From positions 1 to 64,000 of the forward strand of contig DVFI01000099.1 in NCBI GenBank assembly GCA_018713305.1: DNA of 64,000 nucleotides. Reading direction: 5' to 3'. Origin of the DNA: Candidatus Avichristensenella intestinipullorum (GTDB lineage: Bacteria; Bacillota; Clostridia; Christensenellales; Aristaeellaceae). A program made the position numbers and the translations under genes. Below, in pieces: positions 33,532-42,325 of this stretch; positions within the stretch are counted from its first letter, which is position 1; each line of letters opens with the position of its first letter. The notes beneath the pieces were generated by a model. That model did no database searches. It was not told the DNA's origin and was given only the letters and a program-made list of their open reading frames with translations.

Positions 33532-34818
33532 TCAGCCGTTGCCCCAGACGGCCGAAAGGGTGCAGTTGTACAGCTCGATAAATTCTCCGCCCGACAGGTC
33601 CACCAGAACCGGATCATCCCAGACGTACAGGGGGGTGGCCGTGTCCTCCCAGGCGGTTTCTCCGGCATATCCGGCGTCTTCCAGGAAGCTGGTAATGCGG
33701 TAATACCCCTCCTCTGCGTCCGGGGCCAGGGTAATGGTATAGTAGCACTCGTCGTTGTCCACAATCTGCACGCCATACAGCAGCCGCCGCACGCCGCTCA
33801 GCGTCCACTGCGACTCGCCCTCCGGCGTCACAGGCTCTGCCTGCAGGGGGGCCATTTGGCCGCCGCTGAGCGTGACGTGGGCGTGTTCCGGCAGATACAC
33901 GGCATAGTCCGCGCCCGCAGGCAGCGCGAACGTGCGCTCGAACGTCTCCGCCCGGATGTCCAGCGTCGCCTCCGCATCGCCGGACGCGACGGTATACAGG
34001 CCCGCCGCGAGCGTCTCGCCCACGACATAGGCGCCCGCGCCCACAGGCTGCGCTTCCGGCAGGAGCATGTCCCGCAGCAGGAACGTCGCCTCAATCGTCT
34101 CTTCCGGCACAAAGCCGCTGTACACCTCCAGGTGAATGGGCCGCACCTGCCGCCATGCGCCCTCGTCGGACAGCAGTTCCACCTGCCGGCCGCCCTCGTA
34201 GACGACCTGCGCGCCGGGCGCGGGCTGGTCGTACACCGCCTCTTCGCCCTCCTTCAGGGCGGCATAGCCCAGCGCGGGCAGGCCCATCAGCGCGTTTTGC
34301 AGGATGTCTCCGGTCTCCTCCGCCGCGTCGGCCCGTACATACCCGAACATGTCATGCGCCAGGCGCACATGCAGCCAGCCGTCCGGCGTCTCGCCCATCA
34401 CGCCCACCCGCATCCCGGCCAGGCAGTCCTGCAGAGGCGCTCCGTCCGGCCTATCGTAAAGCTTCGTATCTTCCAACAAGCGCGCGACGGGCATTTCCGA
34501 GCGGATATAGGCCACCGTCGCGGAATTGTTCGTCATATCCATCTGCGAAATCAGCATATACCCTTCGCGGTTGTCGGTTTGCCAGCCGCCGATGGACACG
34601 TTGGCCCAGTCCCCCGCGGTGCCCAGGATGTCCAGCGACGTGCCGGTATAGTATTCGCCCAGGATGTCCGCCTGGCTGTGCGGCTCGGCGTACAGCGCCG
34701 CGCGCTCGCCCTCCGGAACGGAGACGACCGGTACTTCCAGCACGGCGAAAGCCGGCACTGCATACAGCGTCAGCGCCAGCGCGAGCGCCAGAGCCCCCAG
34801 TTTCGTTTTGTTTCGCAT
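33532..34818 (-). CDS. Secreted SH3-like repeat protein (paralogue B)
   Basis: The 428-residue protein has a signal peptide (about 1-25, ending AFA). Three SH3-like bacterial segments follow, each with the pattern AxLYxxPxSxxxxLG or similar (ERAALYAEPHSQADILGEYY, WANVSIGGWQTDNREGYML, GWLHVRLAHDMFGYV). The second half carries a GxYVVGETLAAGLYTV domain, a beta-rich region, and the end SAVWGNG. The same architecture and the same 428-residue length occur in the upstream paralogue. SH3-like domains usually bind cell-wall peptides; no enzyme domain is present. ATG 34818 follows AAAAGGAGGCAGGAAACG. Confidence 0.78.
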   Translation of the reverse strand: MRNKTKLGALALALALTLYAVPAFAVLEVPVVSVPEGERAALYAEPHSQADILGEYYTGTSLDILGTAGDWANVSIGGWQTDNREGYMLISQMDMTNNSATVAYIRSEMPVARLLEDTKLYDRPDGAPLQDCLAGMRVGVMGETPDGWLHVRLAHDMFGYVRADAAEETGDILQNALMGLPALGYAALKEGEEAVYDQPAPGAQVVYEGGRQVELLSDEGAWRQVRPIHLEVYSGFVPEETIEATFLLRDMLLPEAQPVGAGAYVVGETLAAGLYTVASGDAEATLDIRAETFERTFALPAGADYAVYLPEHAHVTLSGGQMAPLQAEPVTPEGESQWTLSGVRRLLYGVQIVDNDECYYTITLAPDAEEGYYRITSFLEDAGYAGETAWEDTATPLYVWDDPVLVDLSGGEFIELYNCTLSAVWGNG

Positions 34819-34874
34819 CGTTTCCTGCCTCCTTTTCTTTTTTGTTCCGATTACGCTTTCCCGTCTCTTTCCGG

Positions 34875-36161
34875 TCAGCCGTTTCCCAGCACCGCCTCTA
34901 TCCGCAGGTTCTGAAACTCCAGCAGATAGCCCGGCAGCAGGTTGGACAGCGTATGCGTCTGGCCCGGCTGCAGGTACACCGCCTCCGGCTCCTGCGCCAC
35001 GCCCGCGTCCGCGTCCAGGGTGGTCAGGCGATAGTATCCTCCCTGCGCGCCTTCCCGCAGCGTCAGGTTCAGCGTCCGGGTCTGTTCGCCCTGCGTCTGC
35101 CAGCCGCACAGGAACCGACCGCTGCCTTCATACGCCCACCCGCTCTCTTGGCTAATCATGCTTTGGGCCGTCAGCGGCGCCAGCACGCCCGCCCCTTCGA
35201 CGCGCACGCTCGCCCCTTCCGGCAGGTACAGCGCCAGCAGCGCCTCGCCCTGCGCTGCGTAAGCGCGCGAAAACGCGCCCTCCGCGCCTTCCACGCGGAT
35301 TCCCCCCTGCTCGCCCGCGGGCACCGTCAACCCGTACAGGCCCGGAGGCAGCGCGTCGCCCGCCGTATACGTCCCCTCGCCCAGGCTTACCGCATCCGTG
35401 ACGGTCATCTCTTCCAGCCAGTATATCCGCGCTCCCTGGGCGGGGATAAAGCCCTGGCATGCGCCGCTGTACACGCGCGCCTGCAGCCAGCCGTCGGCCA
35501 GCGCCAGCACTTCCACGGGCACGCCCGCATCAATGGGCCTCACCTGCTCGGCGTCCGTGCGCGGCGCGGCGTACAGCGCGGCGCTTTCCCCTTCTGCCAG
35601 CGCCAGCGTCGCGTACCCCTGCTCGGGAATGCCTTCCTCCTTCTTGTGCCAGAGCGAACTGAAAATCCCCGTTTTCTCCAGGCAGTCGTCCGCCATCAGT
35701 CCCGACTGCCCGGCGACGGTCACATGCACATACCCGTTTTCCAGCACGCCCATCGCCTCGGCCAGCGTGCCGGCCGGATAGGTTTCCACCGGCTGCCCGC
35801 CGGGGCCGTCCAGCAGCTCCGCCGCCTCCGTCAGGCGCAGCACCGGCACGTTGGGCACGCCGTCAAAGCTGTTATCGGCCATGTCCAGCGTCCTTGTCGG
35901 CATCCATCCGCACATTCCCTCGCCCAGGTCCACCTGCGCCCAATCGCCCTGCAAATCCTCTATCGTCACTTCCACGGCGCTGAAATAGACGCCCAGGACG
36001 TCTCCGTCCTCCGACGGCGCGGCGTACAGCGTCACCTGTCCCCCGTCCTGCGAACTGGTAAAGGCCAGCATGGGCAGACCGAAGGCCATCGCGGCGCCCG
36101 GCATCCATGCCGCCAGGACCAATGCCGCCAGCAGAACAGCGCCCGCTCGTGTATGTTTCAT
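34875..36161 (-). CDS. Secreted SH3-like repeat protein (paralogue A)
   Basis: The 428-residue protein begins with a signal peptide ending AMA. SH3-like segments (VTLYAAPSEDGDVLGVYF, DWAQVDLGEGMCGWMP, SAALYAAPRTDAEQV) precede a GxYTAGDALPPGLYGLTV domain and the terminal EAVLGNG, as in paralogue B. The two genes are 56 bp apart in one direction, a clear tandem duplication that has diverged well. The ATG at 36161 is preferred to 36182 because GAGGAG lies nine bases before it. An extracellular wall-associated role is inferred. Confidence 0.78.
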   Translation of the reverse strand: MKHTRAGAVLLAALVLAAWMPGAAMAFGLPMLAFTSSQDGGQVTLYAAPSEDGDVLGVYFSAVEVTIEDLQGDWAQVDLGEGMCGWMPTRTLDMADNSFDGVPNVPVLRLTEAAELLDGPGGQPVETYPAGTLAEAMGVLENGYVHVTVAGQSGLMADDCLEKTGIFSSLWHKKEEGIPEQGYATLALAEGESAALYAAPRTDAEQVRPIDAGVPVEVLALADGWLQARVYSGACQGFIPAQGARIYWLEEMTVTDAVSLGEGTYTAGDALPPGLYGLTVPAGEQGGIRVEGAEGAFSRAYAAQGEALLALYLPEGASVRVEGAGVLAPLTAQSMISQESGWAYEGSGRFLCGWQTQGEQTRTLNLTLREGAQGGYYRLTTLDADAGVAQEPEAVYLQPGQTHTLSNLLPGYLLEFQNLRIEAVLGNG

Positions 36162-36360
36162 CCTATCCATCTCCTCAACCATGTATGCTATATTCCTAAA
36201 GACGGAAAACCCTGGAGATTAGTTCCATCTCCCCTCCAACATCCGGCTTTTTATCCGACGGCCCGCGTTCGGCTTCCGTGCGCGCGGCACGCTCCCGCAT
36301 CGCGGAAAACGCACGGCAAGATGAACAAAAAAGGAAAAAATTAAAATATTTCAAAATATA

Positions 36361-36389
36361 TTGACAAAAAATGAAACGCGCCCTATACT
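36361..36389 (+). promoter_or_regulatory. Sigma-A promoter for the carbohydrate operon
   Basis: TTGACA, 17 bases, TATACT, with an AT-rich run of about 30 bases directly upstream (an UP-like element) and AAAGGAG before the first ATG. This is the best-looking promoter of the second half of the window. Confidence 0.85.
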
Positions 36390-36410
36390 GTCAGCAAAGG
36401 AGATGAAGAA

Positions 36411-37355
36411 ATGCATTATGCTGCCCGGTTGAACAGCTTTATATCCCCCGCCTCGCACGGCGTGCTGGAGGCCCTCGCGCGCATCGGCGCGATCGAAGGG
36501 GTCACGCACGTGGATTTGAACTATCCGGAACACTTTGAAACGGTGAGCGTGCCACAGATGCGGAAAGCGCTGGAGAAACACGGGCTGAAAATGAATGCGT
36601 TGAACATGCGGTTTAAGCGCCCGTTTTTGCGCGGCGCGTACGCCAATCCCTCGGCCGAAATCCGCCGGGAGGCGGAGGCGCTGACGGAAAAAGCCGCGCA
36701 GGTCTGCAGGGACATGGGCGGGGATTTGATTATCATATGGCTTGCCTATGACGGATACGATTACGCCATGCAAATGGATTATCCGCAAGCCTGGAATCAG
36801 CTCGTGCAGACGCTCTGCACCCTCTGCCGGGACCGCCGGCTGCGGTTTGCCATTGAATACAAGCCCTATGAAGAGCGGGGCTTTTCCCTGCTGGACAGCT
36901 ACGGCACCACCTCCTGCCTCATCCGGGAAACCGGCGCGCAGAACCTGGGGATGGTGCTGGATTTCTGCCACATGCTGATGAAAAAGGAAAACCCGGCCTT
37001 TGCCGCGTCGCTGCTATTGTCGCAGGGCAAGCTGTACGGCGTGCATCTCAACGACGGCGAAGGCCACTGCGACAACGGCTTTATGGTGGGCATGTGCCAC
37101 CCCTGGAAGACGCTGGAGCTGCTGTACTATCTGAAAAAGCACGCATATGAGGGCGTGGTATATTTCGATACTTTTCCCGTGCGGGAGAGCGCCGAGGACG
37201 AACTGGCGGCGAATATCGCGATGTTTGAACAGCTCTGGGCGCTGTTGGACGCCTCCGCCATGCAGGCCATTGCGCAGGCGTCGGCCAACCAGGACGGCAT
37301 GGCCGTACAGCGGATTTTCAGAGACTTCCTGGCCAACGGAGCGTGGCGAAGATGA
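36411..37355 (+). CDS. Sugar isomerase/epimerase-like TIM-barrel protein
   Basis: The 314-residue protein has the xylose isomerase-like TIM barrel fold. Metal-site strands are visible as FAIEYKPYEERG (Glu), MVLDFCHMLMKKENP (Asp and His), VHLNDGEGHCDNGFMVG (His, Asn, Asp) and VYFDTFP. The motifs recall bacterial L-rhamnose-type isomerases more than classical xylose isomerase. It is first in an operon with ribokinase, DeoR, ABC transporter and nucleoside-hydrolase genes, so it may isomerise the imported sugar. Its stop overlaps the kinase start. Confidence 0.78.
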   Translation: MHYAARLNSFISPASHGVLEALARIGAIEGVTHVDLNYPEHFETVSVPQMRKALEKHGLKMNALNMRFKRPFLRGAYANPSAEIRREAEALTEKAAQVCRDMGGDLIIIWLAYDGYDYAMQMDYPQAWNQLVQTLCTLCRDRRLRFAIEYKPYEERGFSLLDSYGTTSCLIRETGAQNLGMVLDFCHMLMKKENPAFAASLLLSQGKLYGVHLNDGEGHCDNGFMVGMCHPWKTLELLYYLKKHAYEGVVYFDTFPVRESAEDELAANIAMFEQLWALLDASAMQAIAQASANQDGMAVQRIFRDFLANGAWRR

Positions 37356-38266
37356 CAGAGGCGAAGCGGGTGGTCGTGGTAGGCAGCCTGAACTATGACA
37401 TTCTCCTGGGCCAGACGCGCCTGCCTTCGCGCGGCGAAACGCTGCACTGCCGGCAGGCGGCGACCGCGAGCGGCGGCAAGGGCGCCAACCAGGCCGTGCA
37501 GGCCGCCAAGCTCGGCGCCACCGTCTACCTGGTCGGCGCGGTAGGGCAGGACGCCCTGGGCGACGCGCTTCTGGCCTCCTGCCGGAGCTACGGCGTGCAT
37601 ACGGACTTTGTCCGGCGTTCCGAAGGCGCAAGCGGTCTGGGCGTCGTTCAATGCCTGCCCGACGGCTCCGTCTACGCGACCGTTGCCGAAGGGGCCAACG
37701 GGTCCGTCACGCCGGACCGGGTGCGGGAAGCGGAAACGTGCCTCGCGCAGGCCGACGCCATCCTCCTGCAATTTGAAATTCCCATGGAGACCAACGCCTT
37801 TGTCATGGCGTACGCCCGGCAAAAGGGGATTCCGGTGCTGCTGAATCCCTCGCCGGCCAAGGCGGAAGGACGCCCGCTGCTGGCCGCGGCCTCCTGCCTG
37901 ATTCTCAACGAACAGGAGGCCTCGTTCTTCTGCGGAGAGGCCCTCTGCGACGCGGCCTCCGTGGCAAAACACCGCCGGGCATTGCAGGCGCTCAACGCAA
38001 GGCGTATGATTGTAACGCTGGGAGCGCAGGGAAGCGTGCTGGTCGAGCCCGACGGAGTATGCCATATCCGGCCGACCGGTCTTGCCCGCGTGGTGGAAAC
38101 CACGGGCGCCGGCGACAGCTACGCGGGCGCTTACGCGGTTCGGCGGTTGATGGGAGACGAGCCGGCGGCGGCCTGCCGGTACGCCTGCCGCGCGGCGGAG
38201 TACACCATAGGACAAGCGGGCGCGCAGAACGCCATGCCAACCCGGCAAAACATGGAAGGGGCGTAA
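37352..38266 (+). CDS. Ribokinase-like PfkB-family sugar kinase
   Basis: The 304-residue PfkB-fold kinase starts VVVVGSLNYDILLG and has the substrate motif ASGGKGANQAVQAAKLG typical of ribokinase, and the signature VVETTGAGDSYAGAYA with catalytic Asp. It most likely phosphorylates ribose or a related pentose with ATP. ATG 37352 overlaps the previous stop. With nucleoside hydrolases downstream, ribose from ribosides would become ribose 5-phosphate. Specificity is not proven by sequence alone. Confidence 0.88.
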   Translation: MTEAKRVVVVGSLNYDILLGQTRLPSRGETLHCRQAATASGGKGANQAVQAAKLGATVYLVGAVGQDALGDALLASCRSYGVHTDFVRRSEGASGLGVVQCLPDGSVYATVAEGANGSVTPDRVREAETCLAQADAILLQFEIPMETNAFVMAYARQKGIPVLLNPSPAKAEGRPLLAAASCLILNEQEASFFCGEALCDAASVAKHRRALQALNARRMIVTLGAQGSVLVEPDGVCHIRPTGLARVVETTGAGDSYAGAYAVRRLMGDEPAAACRYACRAAEYTIGQAGAQNAMPTRQNMEGA

Positions 38267-38269
38267 AGC

Positions 38270-38998
38270 ATGATACCGTACATCAGAAGGCAAAAGATTC
38301 TGGACTACATGGACGGCAAGGACGTGGTCTATCTCAAGGACATCGCGGCGTTTCTTTCCCGCTCCGTCTCCACCGTCCGGCGCGATTTGGTCGGCCTGGA
38401 AAAGGAGGGCCTGGTCAAGCTGCTCAACGGAGGAGCCGCCACGCTGCAAAGCCGCAGCTACGACCTGCCCGTGGAAAAAAAGCGGCAGACCAACATCGAG
38501 GCCAAGGAAATCATCGCCCGCAAGGCGGCGGAGCTGGTGGAAAACGGGGACGTGATTTATATCGACTCCGGAACGACCACGGTGATGATGATGAAATACC
38601 TCAAGAACAAGAAGCTGACCATCGTCACCTCCAGCCTCACGTTCCCGCGCGAGCATCTGACGCCGGATATCAAGCTGATTTATCTGGGCGGCGAGCTGCT
38701 GGCCGACCTGGAATCCCTGGTCGGTTCCATTACAGAAAAGCAGCTGCTGTCCATGTACTTTGACAAGGCGTTTGTCGGCGCAAACGGCTACGGCGAGCAG
38801 GGCGTGTTCACCTATGACCTGCGCGAGGCGCGCAAAAAGGAAATCGTCAAGGAACAGTCGCGCATCGTATACCTGCTGGCCGATACCTCCAAGGAAAACA
38901 AACGAAGCTTCGCAAGGGCCTTCGGGCTGGATGCGTGCGTCCTCATCACGGAAAAGGACGCCGGTCAGGAAGCGGAATCTGATACGCCCCAAGGATGA
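38270..38998 (+). CDS. DeoR-family transcriptional regulator
   Basis: The 242-residue regulator has an N-terminal winged HTH (RRQKILDYMDGKDVVYLKDIA, SRSVSTVRRDLVGLEKEGLV) and a DeoR C-terminal sensor with GDVIYIDSGTTTVMMMKYL, which binds a sugar phosphate. It lies inside the operon three bases after the kinase stop and is likely its local repressor, derepressed by a phosphorylated sugar such as ribose or deoxyribose 5-phosphate. I did not find a repeated operator near the promoter by eye. Confidence 0.93.
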   Translation: MIPYIRRQKILDYMDGKDVVYLKDIAAFLSRSVSTVRRDLVGLEKEGLVKLLNGGAATLQSRSYDLPVEKKRQTNIEAKEIIARKAAELVENGDVIYIDSGTTTVMMMKYLKNKKLTIVTSSLTFPREHLTPDIKLIYLGGELLADLESLVGSITEKQLLSMYFDKAFVGANGYGEQGVFTYDLREARKKEIVKEQSRIVYLLADTSKENKRSFARAFGLDACVLITEKDAGQEAESDTPQG

Positions 38999-39108
38999 GC
39001 GCTCCCTGGGGGCTATGAGATTCACGATAGACGCCATGCAAGGAGGAGGGATCAAAAACACCCGTCTGACGACGTTACGCCCCGAGTAGTGTATAAGGAG
39101 GTTTTGGA

Positions 39109-40413
39109 ATGAAACGGAGAATCCTCGCGTTTGCCGTGATGGCGGTTATGCTGTGCTGCGGCAGCGTCTTTGCCGTGGCGGAAGAATCCGTCCAATCGCG
39201 CACGATTACCCTGCTGACCCATGCTTCTCTGGATACGCCCAGCGAGCTTTCCGGCGTCATCGGCGGCCTTGCCGAAGAATACAAGGCGCTCCATCCGGAG
39301 TTTAACCTGGAGTATGAAATCGTACCGCTGACCAACCTGGTCGGCAAGGTAAAAACGCTGGTCGCGACGGAGAGCCTGCCGGATATCATACTCTATGAGC
39401 CGGGCATCCCGCTGGTCGAGCTGGTGGAAACGGGCAAGCTGGTCAACCTGGAAGAAGAGCTGGTGAAGATGGGCGTTTGGGACTATGTGGACCCGCAGGT
39501 TGCCGACCTGCTCAAGTCCATGTCCGTCGGCCTCGACGAGCCGCTGTACGGCCTGCCGGGCGGCCAGCACATCGAAGGCATTTTCTATAACAAGCAAATC
39601 TTTGAAGCGCACCAGCTGGAAGTCCCCAAGACGCTGGACGAGCTGCTGGCCGTATGTGAAACGCTCCGCGCCGCCAACATCGATCCCTTCCTGTTCGGCG
39701 GCAAGGACAAATGGCACAGCACGCGCCTGATTTCCAACCTGGCCAACCGCATCATGGGCTACACCGCCACCGCGGACGCCAGCGACGGCAAGCGTTCCTT
39801 CCTGGACGAGGGCTTTGTGCAGGCCTGCACCATTGCGCAGGAAATGGGCGTGAACGGCTATATGGGCATCGGGTTCAATTCGGTCGAGTTCAACACGGCC
39901 GTGGAAACGTTCCTCAACGGCGGCTGCGCCATGCTGTATACCGGCACCTTCTCCGTGGGCAACATGAACGATCCGGAGCTGTGCGCCATCGGCGCCGAGA
40001 ACATCGGCTTCTTCAGCTTCCCGACGGTCGAGGGCGGCCTGGGCAGCGACAAGGACTATGTCGCCCATGCCGGCCAGGTGCTCGTGGCCTCCAAGGCCAC
40101 CTATGACGAAGCCGTAGCCGACTTCATCAAGTACATCGTGACCCATGCCGGCAATTACTCCATGGAGAACTATCAGTGGCTGATGGGCTATGCCTATGAC
40201 CCGGTGGAGGATTTGCCCCCGGTGACCCAGCTCGTGCTGGAAGCCAAGGACGGAGCGGAAAACCTGATGCTGTGGTGGGAAACGCGCATGGATTCCAAGA
40301 CCACGGATGTGGCCAAGGACAACGCGCAGCTGATGCTGGCCGGCGAAATGGACCCGGTGACGTACCTGCAGATGATTCAGGATTCCACCGACGAATACCT
40401 CGGCGGCAAATAG
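39109..40413 (+). CDS. ABC sugar-type extracellular binding protein
   Basis: The 434-residue family 1 (CUT1-type) solute-binding protein has a signal region MKRRILAFAVMAVMLCCGS and a cluster FAVAEES, a possible signal peptidase I site; the Cys pair lacks a typical lipobox, unusual for a Gram-positive binding protein. The mature part has LYEPGIPLVELVETGKL and IEGIFYNKQIFEAHQLEVPKTLDELLAVCETL, the normal CUT1 fold. It carries the operon's substrate to the two permeases downstream. GGAGG lies seven bases before ATG. A strong hairpin follows. Confidence 0.92.
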   Translation: MKRRILAFAVMAVMLCCGSVFAVAEESVQSRTITLLTHASLDTPSELSGVIGGLAEEYKALHPEFNLEYEIVPLTNLVGKVKTLVATESLPDIILYEPGIPLVELVETGKLVNLEEELVKMGVWDYVDPQVADLLKSMSVGLDEPLYGLPGGQHIEGIFYNKQIFEAHQLEVPKTLDELLAVCETLRAANIDPFLFGGKDKWHSTRLISNLANRIMGYTATADASDGKRSFLDEGFVQACTIAQEMGVNGYMGIGFNSVEFNTAVETFLNGGCAMLYTGTFSVGNMNDPELCAIGAENIGFFSFPTVEGGLGSDKDYVAHAGQVLVASKATYDEAVADFIKYIVTHAGNYSMENYQWLMGYAYDPVEDLPPVTQLVLEAKDGAENLMLWWETRMDSKTTDVAKDNAQLMLAGEMDPVTYLQMIQDSTDEYLGGK

Positions 40414-40424
40414 ACCGCCAATTT

Positions 40425-40448
40425 CCGGGAGGGCTGCCGCCCTCCCGG
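40425..40448 (+). promoter_or_regulatory. Intercistronic hairpin after the binding-protein gene
   Basis: A perfect 10-bp stem CCGGGAGGGC/GCCCTCCCGG with TGCC loop starts 12 bases after the stop and has no T-run. Such hairpins after binding-protein genes (as after malE) stabilise the upstream mRNA so the binding protein outnumbers the permeases. Confidence 0.65.
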
Positions 40449-40474
40449 GCCAAAGAGCAAAAGGGGGCTCCGCC

Positions 40475-41365
40475 ATGAATACCCTGCTGTCCGACAAAAA
40501 AGCCGTCTGGGTTTTTATGCTGCCGTCACTGCTTCTGGTGATTGGCATGATGTATATTCCGATTGGCTGGACATTGGGATACTCTCTGTTCGACGGGTTT
40601 CCGGGCTTTGGCTCAACCTTCGTGGGCTTTCGCAATTACCTGGACCTGTGGTCCGACGCCGTATTCCGTCAGAGCTTTGTGACCACGCTTGTGTACACGC
40701 TCGTTCAGGTCGTCGGACAGGTGGGGCTCGGCCTGTGCCTGGCGCTGCTGTTGAAGATGGGCGTAAAACGGCACAAGGACTTTATGAAAACCCTGATTTT
40801 CTTCCCCAGCGTCATTCCGGCCATTGCCGTCGCGCAGCTGTTTATCAAAGTCTACGAGGTGCGGCCGCAATACGGGCTGCTGAACAGCCTGCTGGCGCTT
40901 GTGGGCCGCTCCGACCTGATTCGGGGCTGGCTGGGTGAAACGTCCACGGCGCTATGGTGCCTGTGCGTGGCGGACATCTGGCGCTTTATGGGCTTTTATG
41001 CGGTGCTGTTCTACGCCGCGATGATAGAGATTCCCGAGGACATTGTGGAAGCCGCCAGGATAGACGGCGTAAATGCGCGCCAGATGATTCGGCATATTTT
41101 CCTGCCGCTGGTGTTCCCGGTCATCATTACCGCGACCTCCTACTGCTTTATCGGCACCATCAAGGTGTTCGAAATGCCCTATGTCATGACAAACGGCGGG
41201 CCTGGCTATGCAACGACGCTGATGAGCCTGTATATCTACAGCACCGCGTTTACCTACAGCCAGTACGGCTTTGGCAGCGCGATGGCGGTTGTGCTGCTGA
41301 TAGAAACCGTTCTCATCACCATGCTTATCCGTTCCGTCCCCAATCTTGCCAAACGCTGGCGCTGA
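40475..41365 (+). CDS. ABC transporter permease, MalF-type
   Basis: The 296-residue CUT1 permease has six transmembrane segments and the ATPase-contact EAA motif EAARIDGVNARQMIRHIFLP followed by the C-terminal helices. It begins LLSDKKAVWVFMLPSLLLV, typical of the MalF/UgpA partner. It pairs with the next permease. SD AGGGGG precedes the ATG. Confidence 0.93.
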   Translation: MNTLLSDKKAVWVFMLPSLLLVIGMMYIPIGWTLGYSLFDGFPGFGSTFVGFRNYLDLWSDAVFRQSFVTTLVYTLVQVVGQVGLGLCLALLLKMGVKRHKDFMKTLIFFPSVIPAIAVAQLFIKVYEVRPQYGLLNSLLALVGRSDLIRGWLGETSTALWCLCVADIWRFMGFYAVLFYAAMIEIPEDIVEAARIDGVNARQMIRHIFLPLVFPVIITATSYCFIGTIKVFEMPYVMTNGGPGYATTLMSLYIYSTAFTYSQYGFGSAMAVVLLIETVLITMLIRSVPNLAKRWR

Positions 41366-41439
41366 CATTCTGCCGACAGGCGCGAAAGGAGCAGAGGACG
41401 GCTGCCGGCCCCGGCAGGCCTTCCCGCAGGAGCAGTATC

Positions 41440-42279
41440 ATGAAATCACGCCGTATCCGCATCAGCAGCATCGTTCTGAAGGTTTTCCTTGCCGTGCTGA
41501 TTGTCGTGGAGATATATCCCATTTTCTGGATTCTTACCTCCTCCCTGAAAACCCAGTCCGAGTTTGTGACCCAGCCTTCCTATACGCTGCCGTCCTCCTT
41601 TCAGTACGAAAACTATGTGGACGCCTGGACCGCCGGCAAAATGGGCGTCTATTTCAAAAATACCATCATCACCACGGCGGGCGCGCTGCTGCTGACCATC
41701 GCCGTCGCGCTGCCTGCGGGATTCGCCATCACGTTCATGCGCTGGAAGCTGAAAAACGCGGCGCTGACCTTTATTATCACCGGCATGATGATCCCCGTGC
41801 AGGCCACGCTGATTCCCATTTTTCTGGTGTACAAGGAGCTGGGGCTCATCAATACGCTGACGGGGCTGACCCTGGTGTACGCGGCGACCAATGTCCCGCT
41901 GGCCGTCTTTCTCCTGTCTACTTATATGAAGCAGTTCCCCATGGAGCTGGTGGAGGCGGCCATCGTGGACGGGTGCGGCATTTATCAGACCTTCGCGCGC
42001 ATCATCGTCCCGGTTTCAACCAATCTCATTGTTGCCGTTTTGACGCTGGAATTTTTCTACAGCTGGAACGATTTGATGTTTTCCATGACGTTTAACAGCA
42101 AGGCGGACTTGAAAACCATTCAAACGGGCCTGCTGAGCTTTGTGGGGCAATACGGCCAGCGCCAGTGGGGACCCACGTTCGCCTCCATCGCCATCAGCGT
42201 CATCCCCACGGCCATTTTGTACATGATGCTGAGCAAAATGGTGATTACCGGCATGACCGCCGGCGCCATTAAGGGCTGA
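41440..42279 (+). CDS. ABC transporter permease, MalG-type
   Basis: The 279-residue CUT1 permease has the EAA motif EAAIVDGCGIYQTFARIIVP and a C terminus ending GMTAGAIKG, the usual MalG-type end. ATG 41440 follows CAGGAGCAGTATC; the ORF track extends far upstream through the first permease in another frame. A short CTGCCG/CGGCAG hairpin lies between the two permease genes. No ATP-binding protein is encoded in the operon, so a housekeeping ATPase of the MsmX type must energise the transporter. Confidence 0.92.
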   Translation: MKSRRIRISSIVLKVFLAVLIVVEIYPIFWILTSSLKTQSEFVTQPSYTLPSSFQYENYVDAWTAGKMGVYFKNTIITTAGALLLTIAVALPAGFAITFMRWKLKNAALTFIITGMMIPVQATLIPIFLVYKELGLINTLTGLTLVYAATNVPLAVFLLSTYMKQFPMELVEAAIVDGCGIYQTFARIIVPVSTNLIVAVLTLEFFYSWNDLMFSMTFNSKADLKTIQTGLLSFVGQYGQRQWGPTFASIAISVIPTAILYMMLSKMVITGMTAGAIKG

Positions 42280-42325
42280 ACAACCAAACCGGCGCACGCG
42301 CGCCGAGGCAGGAGGCACAAAGCGC

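Noticed and set aside
36330-36400. Possible catabolite-repression (cre) site at the ABC-operon promoter
   Set aside because: ATGAAACGCGCCC resembles one half of a cre site but the core CG and the second half do not fit the consensus.
37127-39061. 644-residue ORF on the minus strand
   Set aside because: Shadow of the kinase and DeoR genes; no motif and no start signal.
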